Positions 8,553-16,641 of a stretch of 64,000 bases of DNA are shown here, piece by piece. Below the pieces are notes generated by a model. The model did no database searches, was not told where the DNA came from, and saw nothing but the letters and a program-made list of their open reading frames with translations. Source of the stretch: Qipengyuania huizhouensis (lineage in GTDB: Bacteria; Pseudomonadota; Alphaproteobacteria; Sphingomonadales; Sphingomonadaceae). Every line of letters begins with the position of its first letter. Positions within the stretch are counted from its first letter, which is position 1. The DNA lies in assembly GCF_019711635.1 (NCBI RefSeq), contig NZ_JAIGNT010000003.1, positions 1 through 64,000 on the forward strand, read 5' to 3'. The position numbers and the translations under genes are program-made.

Positions 8553-9848
8553 CTAGTTTTCGATTTTATAAGAAGTGCCATATTGTCCCTCAACGGCGTC
8601 GTTCGCCCAATCGGCCAAGAGATCATAAAAGCCAAGCGTCACTCGCTGGTACGAACGTGTGCCGTCTTCCAGCTCTTCATACTCCCACATGCCATGGTCG
8701 GTGTCAGGAAAGACATAAAGCGCGATGTCTTTACCCTCGTCCTTTAGAGCACCTAGTCGATCCAGGCTCAATTCGATCGGTGCCTCGCGATCCTCGCCAG
8801 CCAAGACCCAGAGCTGCGGGGCATCCACGGCGCGCATGATTGCCACCGGATCAAGCGACCAATCGATATTGAGATCGTTGAACTGCTGCACGCCGTTCTT
8901 GCGCAGTTCTTCGACATCGCTGTTAAGAAAAACCCCAGTGTAACCGCCCTTTATCAGCGCATACCATGGCTCATTTGAATAAAGCTGCTGGAAGCGCGAA
9001 AGTTCTTCAAGACCCTCCTTGTAATCCGAGGAAGCGACCAAAGCGGTAATCTTCGTTATCTCGCTAGCGATTGTCAGCACGTCGGGTCCGTAACCCGCAT
9101 CACGCAGCTCTTTCTGGACCTGCGCGGCATCTTCTTCGCGAATGTCGGCGACGATGCCGTAACCAATTCCGATGAACTCCGCCCCAGCGCGATTGGATGC
9201 GAGCGGTGCGATCCAGCCACTCTGACTTAGCCCAACCAAACCAAATCGACCGAAACGGCCCTTTGCCAATCGCCGGGCCTCACGGGACGCCGCGACCAGA
9301 TCATCAGCAAGTTGCGGGAAATTCTGTGAATATCGCCCCTCCGAACGGCCGGTTCCCCGTTTGTCATAAACGAACACGGAAACGCCGCGGCCTAGCATCT
9401 GATACGGATCGCCCGCACGATCAATCCAGCCGACGCTTTCCGAACCATGGGCGAAGACCACCAAAGGAGTGTTAGACCCTGCGTTCGGCGGCTCCATCAG
9501 ACGCCCTGCGAGTAGCGCATCGCCCGAACGGAACCGGGTGTTTGTTTCCTTGGCGACGACTTTGGCCCAGGCCTCCGTCTCGTCAACGGACACGACATCG
9601 CCTTCACATGCGACCCGGGCGTCCTCCGTTCCGATCGTTCCGGGGGTGCCGTCGCTGAACATATAAGAAAAGTCATCGCCCGACCGTGTCAGCGCAAGGA
9701 ACTCCGCGGAGTTTGCGCGATAAACACCGGTCTGACAGAGTTCACCAGGGCCAACCAAAGCCGATGAAATCGTAGAATTCGGCGAAACGGCACTGCAGCC
9801 GCTGAGCAGAACGACTGGCGCAAGCGCCTTAACGAGATCGGGTGTCAT
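8553..9848 (-). CDS. alpha/beta-hydrolase lipoprotein
   Basis: About 431 residues. A short signal peptide ends in the lipobox LLSGC, so it is probably a lipoprotein. After an unassigned 90-residue region comes an alpha/beta-hydrolase domain: oxyanion strand LVVFAHGSES, nucleophile in GLSQSG, acid Asp in LAGEDRE and His in DTDHGMWEY. This resembles prolyl-oligopeptidase-like or esterase hydrolases; the substrate is unknown. An ATG at 9854 is also in frame, but a good -10 box ends at 9855, so the start at 9848, possibly on a leaderless message, is preferred. Confidence 0.8.
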   Translation of the reverse strand: MTPDLVKALAPVVLLSGCSAVSPNSTISSALVGPGELCQTGVYRANSAEFLALTRSGDDFSYMFSDGTPGTIGTEDARVACEGDVVSVDETEAWAKVVAKETNTRFRSGDALLAGRLMEPPNAGSNTPLVVFAHGSESVGWIDRAGDPYQMLGRGVSVFVYDKRGTGRSEGRYSQNFPQLADDLVAASREARRLAKGRFGRFGLVGLSQSGWIAPLASNRAGAEFIGIGYGIVADIREEDAAQVQKELRDAGYGPDVLTIASEITKITALVASSDYKEGLEELSRFQQLYSNEPWYALIKGGYTGVFLNSDVEELRKNGVQQFNDLNIDWSLDPVAIMRAVDAPQLWVLAGEDREAPIELSLDRLGALKDEGKDIALYVFPDTDHGMWEYEELEDGTRSYQRVTLGFYDLLADWANDAVEGQYGTSYKIEN

Positions 9849-9854
9849 AGCCAT

Positions 9855-9882
9855 ATAATACAGCCCGACTCCGGTTTTTCAA
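9855..9882 (-). promoter_or_regulatory. sigma70-like promoter of the lipoprotein hydrolase
   Basis: On the minus strand TTGAAA (9877-9882) and TATTAT (9855-9860) are separated by 16 bases. A start about 7 bases past the -10 box falls on or next to the ATG at 9848, with no ribosome-binding site in between, so the message may lack a 5' leader. Confidence 0.5.
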
Positions 9883-9950
9883 GTGGTCTTGAAATGGGAA
9901 TGGCCGCCCAACCGGACAGCCATTCTATAAGTTCACAATGATTAGCGGCC

Positions 9951-10340
9951 TCAGCCTTCCTCGCTCATGTCGAGATTGAGGCGGACAGTCTCGTGCTCGT
10001 GGTCGCCTTCGAATTTCGCGAGGAAATCGGCGATCGGCATTGCCTGGTCGGGCATATGGGTCGCCCCCGCGCTCGGTGTCTCCAAAGCCCCGCCATCACC
10101 GGGCGTGGTGCGCACATGCAGATAGGGCACCCAGATTTCGCCGAAGTCGGCCTGCTGGTACCATACGTCGAGCACATCGTAGCTTGCCCAGGTTCCGTCG
10201 GGTTCCTTCAGGCGCAACCCTTCACCAATGCGCGGCACGGCCATCGCCTTGATGCGGAATTGCGTCTGGTGGGTCTCGTTCTGAACTTCGATTTCGATCA
10301 CGTTTCTGTCCGGCTCAAACGGGCATGTGCCCCGATTCAC
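9951..10340 (-). CDS. conserved-looking hypothetical protein
   Basis: 129 residues, not recognised. The first 80 residues alternate short beta strands with glycines (FRIKAMAVPRIGEGLRLK, then SYDVLDVWYQQADFGEIWV), which suggests a small beta-barrel like those in binding or adaptor domains. The second half is acidic and Pro/Gly-rich. No signal peptide or membrane segment. Two copies of TGACGTCA lie 41-73 bases before its start. The HxlR-family regulator gene starts 708 bases away and reads toward it on the same strand. Confidence 0.6.
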   Translation of the reverse strand: MNRGTCPFEPDRNVIEIEVQNETHQTQFRIKAMAVPRIGEGLRLKEPDGTWASYDVLDVWYQQADFGEIWVPYLHVRTTPGDGGALETPSAGATHMPDQAMPIADFLAKFEGDHEHETVRLNLDMSEEG

Positions 10341-10380
10341 CGCAAGGTATGCCAGAAAGGTGTTGCGATGGTTTTAACGA

Positions 10381-10414
10381 TGACGTCACTCGGAAATTCG
10401 CCATTTGACGTCAC
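10381..10414 (-). promoter_or_regulatory. two TGACGTCA palindromes
   Basis: The 9-mer TGACGTCAC occurs at 10381-10389 and again at 10406-10414, centres 25 bases apart. Each contains a perfect 8-base palindrome. They lie in the gap upstream of the 9951-10340 gene, where an operator would be expected. I do not know which regulator binds this site. Confidence 0.5.
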
Positions 10415-10493
10415 GACGCCATAGGCCCGTTAAGGGTGGGCCTCGCCCTGGCGACAACCATTTTTCGGTGGAATTTACCCCGCCGCTCCGGAT

Positions 10494-11048
10494 TCAGGCT
10501 GCGTCGCGCTTGCGACGGTCGGCAGCAAGATCCACCACGGATCCACGATCCAGGGGTTCACCCTGCGCAGCCTTGCTTCCGTCGGCGCGTATGCCGAGAT
10601 TTGCACGCTCGACCAGATGGAGATCCTGGGGGCCGAGAATCCGCCCGTCATGGCTCAGGATGGAGGTCGGGCCGATAGGAAGCCGGTCACGTTCATCCAC
10701 GAGAACGGGGTTTTCGATCACTTCGGCCCCGTATTTCTGACCCCACTGGCGCAGCGCAACCATGGCGGGCAGCAGATCGAAGCCCTTTTCAGTCAGGCGG
10801 TACTCGATCTTGCGGCGATCGTCGGGACAGGGATCGCGTTTGAGAATTCCATGCTCGACCAGTTTTGCCAGCCGGTTCGAGAGGATATTGCGAGCGATAC
10901 CCAGTTCGCTGAGGAATTCCTCGAAATGATGCAGGCCGTTGAAGCTGGCGCGCAGGATCATGAAACTCCAGCGTTCGCCCATGACCTCAAGCGCCTGTGG
11001 CAGACCGCATTCGGTCAGTTCGCGCAGCGGTTCGCGGATATCGCCCAT
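10494..11048 (-). CDS. HxlR-family transcriptional regulator
   Basis: 184 residues. The N-terminal 110 residues are a winged-helix HxlR domain: CGLPQALEVMGERWSFMILR with the family's conserved Cys and GxRW, then NILSNRLAKLVEHGIL as recognition helix region and EYRLTEKGFDLLP as wing. Family members are often redox- or aldehyde-responsive through that Cys. The C-terminal 75 residues are longer than in HxlR itself and unassigned. It is divergent from the small secreted-protein gene at 11235, and the gap is full of GCAAC/GTTGC elements that may be its sites. Confidence 0.9.
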   Translation of the reverse strand: MGDIREPLRELTECGLPQALEVMGERWSFMILRASFNGLHHFEEFLSELGIARNILSNRLAKLVEHGILKRDPCPDDRRKIEYRLTEKGFDLLPAMVALRQWGQKYGAEVIENPVLVDERDRLPIGPTSILSHDGRILGPQDLHLVERANLGIRADGSKAAQGEPLDRGSVVDLAADRRKRDAA

Positions 11049-11067
11049 AGAAATCAGTCCTCTTCCT

Positions 11068-11199
11068 GCAACCTGTCTAGCGCAAAATCCGCTGAAGCCA
11101 AATATTTAGAAAAATGAGTTGCATTACGAAACCTATAAGCATAAGTAGTGATTCGCAACCAGTTGCAAATCGAAACTTAGTTGCTGTTTTCGCAATTGC
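11068..11199. promoter_or_regulatory. GCAAC/GTTGC-rich divergent regulatory region
   Basis: Between the HxlR gene and 11235 there are GCAAC at 11068-11072, GTTGC at 11118-11122, the inverted pair GCAAC-CA-GTTGC at 11155-11166, GTTGC at 11180-11184 and the palindrome GCAATTGC at 11192-11199. The gap is much more AT-rich than its surroundings. The cluster of one motif in both orientations is what a dimeric regulator's operator looks like. Confidence 0.45.
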
Positions 11200-11234
11200 T
11201 GTTGTTAAAAATGCATCCACCGAAAGGTTTCGAC

Positions 11235-11582
11235 ATGACCCTCTCCCTCTCCAACTCTCCCTCCGCCAAGCTAGGCGTCTTCGGCGCCGCTATCCTCTAC
11301 ACGGCCGCTGGCTTCGGCGCCCTTGTTGCGCCGAGCGCAGCCGAAGCACGCAGCAATGCGCCGTTCTATACCGCTGAACTCTCGCAGCCCGCAACCGAAC
11401 GCACTGTGATCGCCGGTGGTGTCGCCTGGACCTGCCGGGGAACGACCTGCGTCGCACCGAAGGGCACTTCGCGTCCCTTGCGCGTTTGCCGCGAACTTCA
11501 GCGCGATACCGGTGAAGTGGTCGCTTTCACCGCCAAGGGCGAAGCGCTCGAAGCTGACAAGCTGGCGAAGTGCAACGGCTGA
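11235..11582 (+). CDS. small secreted protein with WTC...C and C-terminal CNG motifs
   Basis: 115 residues from the ATG at 11235. An N-terminal hydrophobic signal segment (about residues 12-38, ending PSAAEA) should direct export. The mature part is short, with four cysteines in two pairs: AWTCRGTTCVAPKG, then RPLRVCRELQ and the end KLAKCNG, likely disulfide-bonded. I have seen this pattern in uncharacterised proteins of Sphingomonadales and Caulobacter but cannot give a function. It is followed at once by a strong terminator, so it is a single-gene unit divergent from the HxlR regulator. Confidence 0.75.
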   Translation: MTLSLSNSPSAKLGVFGAAILYTAAGFGALVAPSAAEARSNAPFYTAELSQPATERTVIAGGVAWTCRGTTCVAPKGTSRPLRVCRELQRDTGEVVAFTAKGEALEADKLAKCNG

Positions 11583-11628
11583 ACCGTCCCGATCCCTCCC
11601 ACCCCCTCTCCATCAGGGTGGGCCTTCA

Positions 11629-11657
11629 AGCCCCGGCGATAACCGCCGGGGCTTTTT
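11629..11657 (+). terminator. rho-independent terminator
   Basis: AGCCCCGGCG (11629-11638) and CGCCGGGGCT (11644-11653) form a perfect 10-base stem with a 5-base loop, followed by a T run to 11657. It ends the 11235-11582 transcript. Confidence 0.9.
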
Positions 11658-11659
11658 CG

Positions 11660-12274
11660 TCAGATCAGGCCGCGCGCCGACAGATCCTCCTCGAGCAACT
11701 CCGCATCGGTGAAGTGATGCACCTGCCAGCCACAGTTCTGCGCTGATGCGATATTTTCGGGATTGTCGTCGATGAAGAGCATGGCCGGCGGCGCGTAGCC
11801 GAAGCGCTCCGCCGACAGCATAAAGATAGCCGGATCGGGCTTTGCGATCCGCTCGACCCCGGAAACCACAATTTCACGGAATCGGTCGAAGATCGGTTCG
11901 TGCGGGGCAAATCGCGCCCAGAACTCCGCCCCGAAATTGGTTATGGCGAATAGCGGCACGCCCCCTGCATGGAGCCGCTCGACCAAGGCGTGACTGCCGG
12001 GAACAGGTCCGGGAATCGTCTCGTTGAAGCGGCTGCGATAGACCCGAATGGCTGCTTCGAATTCCGGATAAAGAGCGATCCGTTCAGCAATCATCTCGTC
12101 CAGCAGACGTCCGCGATCATGCTCGAAATGCCATTCCTCGGTGACGACCTCGTTCAGAATCCGTTCCAGCCGCGCGGGATCGTCGATCACCTTTTCGAAC
12201 AAATGGCGCAGGTCCCATTGGTAAAGCACGCGCCCGACGTCGAAAACGACGGCGTCGACCCGCTGACGGTTCAT
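11660..12274 (-). CDS. HAD-family phosphatase, YihX-like
   Basis: 204 residues. Motif I is VFDVGRVLYQWD, the FDxGxV form of the YihX/haloacid-dehalogenase branch, in which the second Asp of the usual DxD is replaced by Gly. Motif II is FAITNFG, motif III the Lys in RIAKPDPAIF, and motif IV MLFIDDNPEN. YihX hydrolyses sugar phosphates such as glucose-1-phosphate; the substrate here is not known. The start at 12274 removes an upstream frame that only shadows rpmJ. Confidence 0.88.
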   Translation of the reverse strand: MNRQRVDAVVFDVGRVLYQWDLRHLFEKVIDDPARLERILNEVVTEEWHFEHDRGRLLDEMIAERIALYPEFEAAIRVYRSRFNETIPGPVPGSHALVERLHAGGVPLFAITNFGAEFWARFAPHEPIFDRFREIVVSGVERIAKPDPAIFMLSAERFGYAPPAMLFIDDNPENIASAQNCGWQVHHFTDAELLEEDLSARGLI

Positions 12275-12369
12275 AATGCTGGTTCCCCAAATGCGAACGG
12301 CCCGCGCTCCCTTCGGAGCCGGGCCGATCGGTAGACAATCGCGCAGGACGGCCCGCGCGCAGCCGAAGC

Positions 12370-12495
12370 TTAGCCCTGGCGGGCCTTGAAGCGACGGTTG
12401 GTCTTGTTGATGACGTAAGTGCGGCCGCGACGACGGATCACGCGGCAATCGCGGTGACGGCTCTTGAGCGATTTGAGGCTGTTGCGGATCTTCAT
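12370..12495 (-). CDS. rpmJ: 50S ribosomal protein L36
   Basis: 41-residue L36 of the longer proteobacterial form: [17 protein letters not shown] at the start, a basic [16 protein letters not shown] core and the end KARQG. It is encoded alone, away from the main ribosomal operons, as is common for this paralogue in alphaproteobacteria. The HAD gene follows 95 bases later. Confidence 0.95.
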   Translation of the reverse strand: MKIRNSLKSLKSRHRDCRVIRRRGRTYVINKTNRRFKARQG

Positions 12496-12735
12496 CGTTT
12501 CTCTCTGCAAATAAATACGCGCCGGAGATTGTGCCCCGACGCGCCAATTTCAAGCGCGCCCGTTAGAGGCAGTGCCGATTCTGGTCAAGCTTTTCCGCGA
12601 ATTTTGGAGAGCTGGCGCTCCCATTGCAGCGCGTGAGTGATGATTATACCAAGATCATCGCGCGACGGAGCCTTGTCGCAGCCCGGGCGTTGGAGAAAGA
12701 CTTCCCCAATGCAAGAAAGCAAGAAAGGTCGCATA

Positions 12736-13341
12736 ATGACATTGAGATCCGCCGCCGCCGCCACTCTCGCTGCCATGACGCTTGCGGCCTGCGCAACCAC
12801 TCCCGGCCCGGTCGAGGTAACGCGCTTCGTCGCATCCGAAGCCAGCGATCGGCTGGGCCAAGGCAGTATTTTCGTGGAAAGCGCCGAGGGCATGGAAGCC
12901 GACAGTCTTTCCGCGGCACCCTATAAATCCGCAGTCGCAGAGGAACTGCGGCGCCTCGGCTATAGCGAGAGCGAGCGTCGCTCCGCCTCCCAGATCGCGA
13001 CCGTTTCCATCGAAAGATACGTGATGACTGCCGAGGGTCGGCGCTCTCCCGTGAGTGTCGGCGTAGGCGGCAGCACCGGAACATATGGTTCCGGCGTCGG
13101 GGTCGGACTCGGCATCAATCTTGGCGGGGGTCAGCGCGATCAGGTCGGCACCCAGCTGGCTGTGACAATTCGCGATGCAGCAACTTCGCAGAACCTGTGG
13201 GAAGGCCGCGCCGACTTCCGTGTGGCAGACAATTCGCCCCTTGCGCAATCGCAGGCGAACGCCCAGACGGTCGCCGCCGCGCTGTTCAGCGAATTCCCCG
13301 GCAACAATGGCGAAACAGTAGAAATTGAGGTTTCCGAGTGA
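12736..13341 (+). CDS. DUF4136-like lipoprotein
   Basis: 201 residues. A signal peptide ends in the lipobox LAAC (Cys near residue 19). The body resembles DUF4136 proteins: an N-terminal strand pair, [14 protein letters not shown], then a Gly/Ser-rich loop [17 protein letters not shown] and a beta-rich end. An AAAGG box sits 9-13 bases before the ATG. Its stop overlaps the GTG start of the M14 peptidase by four bases, so the two may be co-translated. Function unknown; likely periplasmic and membrane-anchored. Confidence 0.78.
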   Translation: MTLRSAAAATLAAMTLAACATTPGPVEVTRFVASEASDRLGQGSIFVESAEGMEADSLSAAPYKSAVAEELRRLGYSESERRSASQIATVSIERYVMTAEGRRSPVSVGVGGSTGTYGSGVGVGLGINLGGGQRDQVGTQLAVTIRDAATSQNLWEGRADFRVADNSPLAQSQANAQTVAAALFSEFPGNNGETVEIEVSE

Positions 13342-14477
13342 GTGATATCCGGATCGATTCCGCTTTCGACAGCGGCAATATCGAAGTCCTGTCGGTAGAA
13401 GGCGCCAACGCCCGGCTGGCAATCCCCCGGGATACGAATAGCGAGTTCAAGCAGTGGTTCCACTTCCGCGTTTCGGGCGCTGCCGGCCGCGAACTCGTCC
13501 TCAAGATCACCCAGCTTTCGGATAGCGCCTATCCCGGCGGCTGGCCGGACTACGACGCCTGCGTATCGGAAGATCGCGACTATTGGGGCCGCGCCACTTC
13601 GACCTACGACGAAAGCGAAGAAGGCGGCACGCTGACGATCCGATATACGCCCGCGAGCGACATCGCCTGGTTCGCCTATTTTGCGCCCTATTCGATGGAG
13701 CGCCATCACGATCTCGTGGCCGAGGCCGCGGCCTCCGAAGGCGTGGCCCACATTCACCTCGGCAATACGCTGGACGGCCAGCCGATCGATTGCCTCGAGA
13801 TGGGCGAAGGCAGTTTCAACGTGTGGCTTTACGCCCGTCAGCACCCGGGCGAAACGCAGGCCGAATGGTGGATGGAGGGCGCCTTGGAAGTGCTCACCGA
13901 TCCATCCGACAGCGTCGGGCGCAAACTGCGCCAGCGTTGCCGCCTGCATATCGTACCCAATTGCAACCCGGACGGTTCGAAGCGGGGGAACTTGCGCGTG
14001 AACGCGGCGGGCGCAAACCTGAACCGCGAATGGGAAAACCCCAGCGCCGAACGCAGTCCGGAAGTGCTCGCCATTCGCAACTACATGGACAAGACCGGCG
14101 TCGATTTCGCCATGGACGTGCATGGTGACGAAGCGATCCCGGTCAGTTTTCTTGCCGGCTACGAAGGCATCCCCTCCTGGACCGAGGAGCATGGGGAGCG
14201 CTATTATAGCTACGAACGCATCCTCGACCGCCGTACTCCCGATTTCCAGACCGAATTCGGCTATACCAAGGCCGCCCCGGGCAAGGCCAACCTCTCCATG
14301 AGCACCAATCAGGTTGCAGAACGCTTCGGCGCGACCGCGATGACCTTGGAAATGCCCTACAAGGATAACAAGGCAGATCCGGAACCCGAACAGGGCTGGA
14401 GTCCGGAACGCTGCAAGATGCTGGCCCGCGACTGCCTTGCTTCACTGGTCGAATGGATGGACGAGCGCGGCATCTGA
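13338..14477 (+). CDS. M14-family zinc carboxypeptidase, cytosolic CCP type
   Basis: 379 residues. An N-terminal beta-rich domain (1-125) precedes the M14 fold, the layout of cytosolic carboxypeptidase (CCP/AGBL-like) enzymes. Zinc ligands are His169 and Glu172 in HPGE and His262 in DVHGDE; substrate-binding NPDGSKRG and NLNREW follow; the catalytic Glu338 is in TLEMPYKDN. No signal peptide, so it should act in the cytoplasm. Bacterial CCP substrates are mostly unknown. The GTG start overlaps the previous stop (GTGA). Confidence 0.9.
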   Translation: MSDIRIDSAFDSGNIEVLSVEGANARLAIPRDTNSEFKQWFHFRVSGAAGRELVLKITQLSDSAYPGGWPDYDACVSEDRDYWGRATSTYDESEEGGTLTIRYTPASDIAWFAYFAPYSMERHHDLVAEAAASEGVAHIHLGNTLDGQPIDCLEMGEGSFNVWLYARQHPGETQAEWWMEGALEVLTDPSDSVGRKLRQRCRLHIVPNCNPDGSKRGNLRVNAAGANLNREWENPSAERSPEVLAIRNYMDKTGVDFAMDVHGDEAIPVSFLAGYEGIPSWTEEHGERYYSYERILDRRTPDFQTEFGYTKAAPGKANLSMSTNQVAERFGATAMTLEMPYKDNKADPEPEQGWSPERCKMLARDCLASLVEWMDERGI

Positions 14478-14493
14478 GCCGCGCCCGGCGAAC

Positions 14494-15519
14494 TCAGCGC
14501 ACGATCGGCTCCAAGAGGGCGATCGTGCGCGCATCGGCGTCCACTTCCACCATCCCGCCATGGGGCAGGCTCAATTGTCCGCGATGATGGCCGATGTTCG
14601 CGCCTGTGAACGCAGGAATGCCTAGCGGTTCCAGATAGGCAGTGAGCAAATCGTCGAGCGTCTGGCCCGCGTAATCCGGATCGGAGTTCGCGCAGCTGCG
14701 GCACCGGCCGAAAACCACGCCGGATAGCTGGCCCAACACGCCTGCCAGCGAGAGTTGCTGCAGCATCCGGTCGATCCGGTATTCTTCTTCGTTCACGTCT
14801 TCGAGAAACAGGATCGCTCCGCTAAAATCGGGAACGTAAGGAGAGCCCATCAGGGTAGAGAGAACGGTCAGATTACCACCCAGCAATCTGCCGCGCGCCA
14901 TGCCCGTGCGGATCGTCCTTCCTTGCGGCCCCTGTGCGAGTTCGATTCCGGTGCGTAGAACCGGCGTCTCGCCCGTGAAAGCTAGCCGCCACAAGCTTTC
15001 CCAGCTTGCCTTGGGCCAGGGACTGCCAGCATTGGGCGCATGGAGGGTGGCGAAGCCTGTCTTCGCCGCAATCGCGAGGTGTAGCGAGGTCACATCGCTA
15101 TAGCCGATGAGGAGCTTCGGATTCTCGCGGATCAGATCCCAGTCCAGCATCTGGAGCAGCCGCGCCCCGCCCCAGCCGCCGCGAATGGCGAAGATCGCAC
15201 TTACGCTTTCGTCGGCGAACATTGCCTCGAGATCGCTGGCACGCTGGCGATCCGTCCCGGCGAGATAGCCATCTATTGCGGTGACGCTGGAACCGAGTTT
15301 CGGCACCAGTCCCATGCCACGGATATTATGCTGGGCGAAGGCTATCTCCTCGTCGCTCACCGCGCTGGCCGGGGCCACAAGGCCCACTGTATCGCCAAGC
15401 GTGATGCGCCGCGGCTTGCGACGCGACCTGGGGCGAGAGGGGACGTGAGCGAGCGAAGGTGCTGCAGTCGCCAGAGACAGTGCGGCCAGACCGCCGATGG
15501 CGGCGCGCCGGTCGATCAT
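14494..15519 (-). CDS. S66-family LD-carboxypeptidase
   Basis: 341 residues. The N-terminus MIDRRAAIGGLAALSLATAAP looks like a signal peptide with a twin-Arg, perhaps Tat-dependent. The S66 catalytic Ser is Ser141 in LIGYSDVTSLH; the Glu is in FLEDVNEEEYRIDRML and the His in GANIGHHRG. S66 enzymes remove the terminal D-Ala of murein tetrapeptides (LdcA) or cleave microcin C (MccF). Export would put it on periplasmic muropeptides. Its start overlaps the cdd stop (ATGA). Confidence 0.88.
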   Translation of the reverse strand: MIDRRAAIGGLAALSLATAAPSLAHVPSRPRSRRKPRRITLGDTVGLVAPASAVSDEEIAFAQHNIRGMGLVPKLGSSVTAIDGYLAGTDRQRASDLEAMFADESVSAIFAIRGGWGGARLLQMLDWDLIRENPKLLIGYSDVTSLHLAIAAKTGFATLHAPNAGSPWPKASWESLWRLAFTGETPVLRTGIELAQGPQGRTIRTGMARGRLLGGNLTVLSTLMGSPYVPDFSGAILFLEDVNEEEYRIDRMLQQLSLAGVLGQLSGVVFGRCRSCANSDPDYAGQTLDDLLTAYLEPLGIPAFTGANIGHHRGQLSLPHGGMVEVDADARTIALLEPIVR

Positions 15520-15920
15520 ACGAGGCTGGCGGGCCCGAATGCTTGCGGAAGGAGCTCGCTGAGCTTCACCCGGTGTACCTCTTGGGACCCCACGCACAGG
15601 ATCAGCGGATCGGTCCCGCCCAGTTGCGCGAGCTCGTTGAGAACCTGTCGGCAGCGGCCACAAGGGGTAATCGGTTCGTCGCCCGGCCCGGTCACTGCGA
15701 CCGCTTCCAGTCCGCCGCGAATCCCGTCTGCCATGGCCTTCGATACCGCGACCGTTTCGGCGCAAAGCGCAAGGCCATAGCTGGCGTTCTCGATATTGGT
15801 GCCGGTCACCACGCTCCCGTCCGCAAAGCGCAATGCGCTGCCCACTGCGAAATTCGAATAGGGGGAATAGGAATTTTCGGTGGCCTTGCGGGCAGCAGCG
15901 ATCAGGTCGTCGTCAGTCAT
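15516..15920 (-). CDS. cdd: cytidine deaminase
   Basis: 134-residue tetrameric-type cytidine deaminase of pyrimidine salvage. The catalytic block is LCAETVAV (Cys53 zinc ligand, Glu55 proton shuttle) with the second zinc pair PCGRC (Cys87, Cys90). The ATG at 15920 gives the normal start a few residues before NSYSPYSNFAVG. Confidence 0.94.
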   Translation of the reverse strand: MTDDDLIAAARKATENSYSPYSNFAVGSALRFADGSVVTGTNIENASYGLALCAETVAVSKAMADGIRGGLEAVAVTGPGDEPITPCGRCRQVLNELAQLGGTDPLILCVGSQEVHRVKLSELLPQAFGPASLV

Positions 15921-15930
15921 GATTGCGGCT

Positions 15931-16635
15931 CTACGGTCGCACGACCAGCCAGCGCAAGGGCTTCTCGGCCGCTTCACTGAGATAGGACGAATTGGCGGTC
16001 CAGACCGTCCACGGACGTCCGCCATAATCGGGTTCCTTCATGTCACCATCCAGCCAGAGCGCACGTTCGAGGCGGCGTGCGGGCCGATAGCGATCCTCGA
16101 ACTCCTCGCTCGGCGCGAGCACGACTGGAGCTTCGGTATGCGATTCGATCTGGTTGACGAGCGTCAGCAACTCGCTCTGCACCGCCGCTTCGGAAACACT
16201 CTCGGGACACTCGTCAGTCATACGCGACAGCCGGATCGCAGGAGGCAGCAGGTCGGCATCGCGCGGCACGATAGTGACGTAATTCGCCGATTGCCCGTCG
16301 GCGGTTTCACACGGATCGAACAGATGGACTGCACCGACCTGCAATCCGGCCTCGCGCGCCGCGGCGAGATTGCGCGAGAAATTGGCGTCCTTGCCGCGCG
16401 CGCCGCGACTGGCCTCGAGATAGACGAACTCGGCCCCCAGACCCTTCAGGACCTCAAAATCGACCGCGCCATCGCTCTCGCCGATCAGGGCGCCCTGGTC
16501 CGGATAGGCCTGATCGTCTGGTCGCCAGCCCTGCTGCTCGTATTGAAGATACAGCCAATAGCCTGCTCCGATCAGGCCTGCGAGCAGCAGCAGCTTGATC
16601 AGGAGGCCTCCACGGGTCTTCTTGCGTTTCGCCAT
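15931..16635 (-). CDS. GH25-like membrane protein lacking catalytic acids
   Basis: 234 residues. A basic N-terminus and one membrane segment (about 11-28) precede a domain that follows the GH25 lysozyme pattern: the strand GAEFVYLEASRGARGKDANF, the helix AAAREAGLQVGAVHLFDPC, the central strand ahead of LLPPAIRL, and a late PWTVWTANS. In active GH25 enzymes the first strand carries an Asp and the strand after LPP reads DxE; here they are GESDG and RLS. The active site is therefore gone. It is probably a wall-binding or scaffold protein; gene spacing links it to UPF0262, cdd and the LD-carboxypeptidase. Confidence 0.7.
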   Translation of the reverse strand: MAKRKKTRGGLLIKLLLLAGLIGAGYWLYLQYEQQGWRPDDQAYPDQGALIGESDGAVDFEVLKGLGAEFVYLEASRGARGKDANFSRNLAAAREAGLQVGAVHLFDPCETADGQSANYVTIVPRDADLLPPAIRLSRMTDECPESVSEAAVQSELLTLVNQIESHTEAPVVLAPSEEFEDRYRPARRLERALWLDGDMKEPDYGGRPWTVWTANSSYLSEAAEKPLRWLVVRP

Positions 16636-16641
16636 CGCCGG

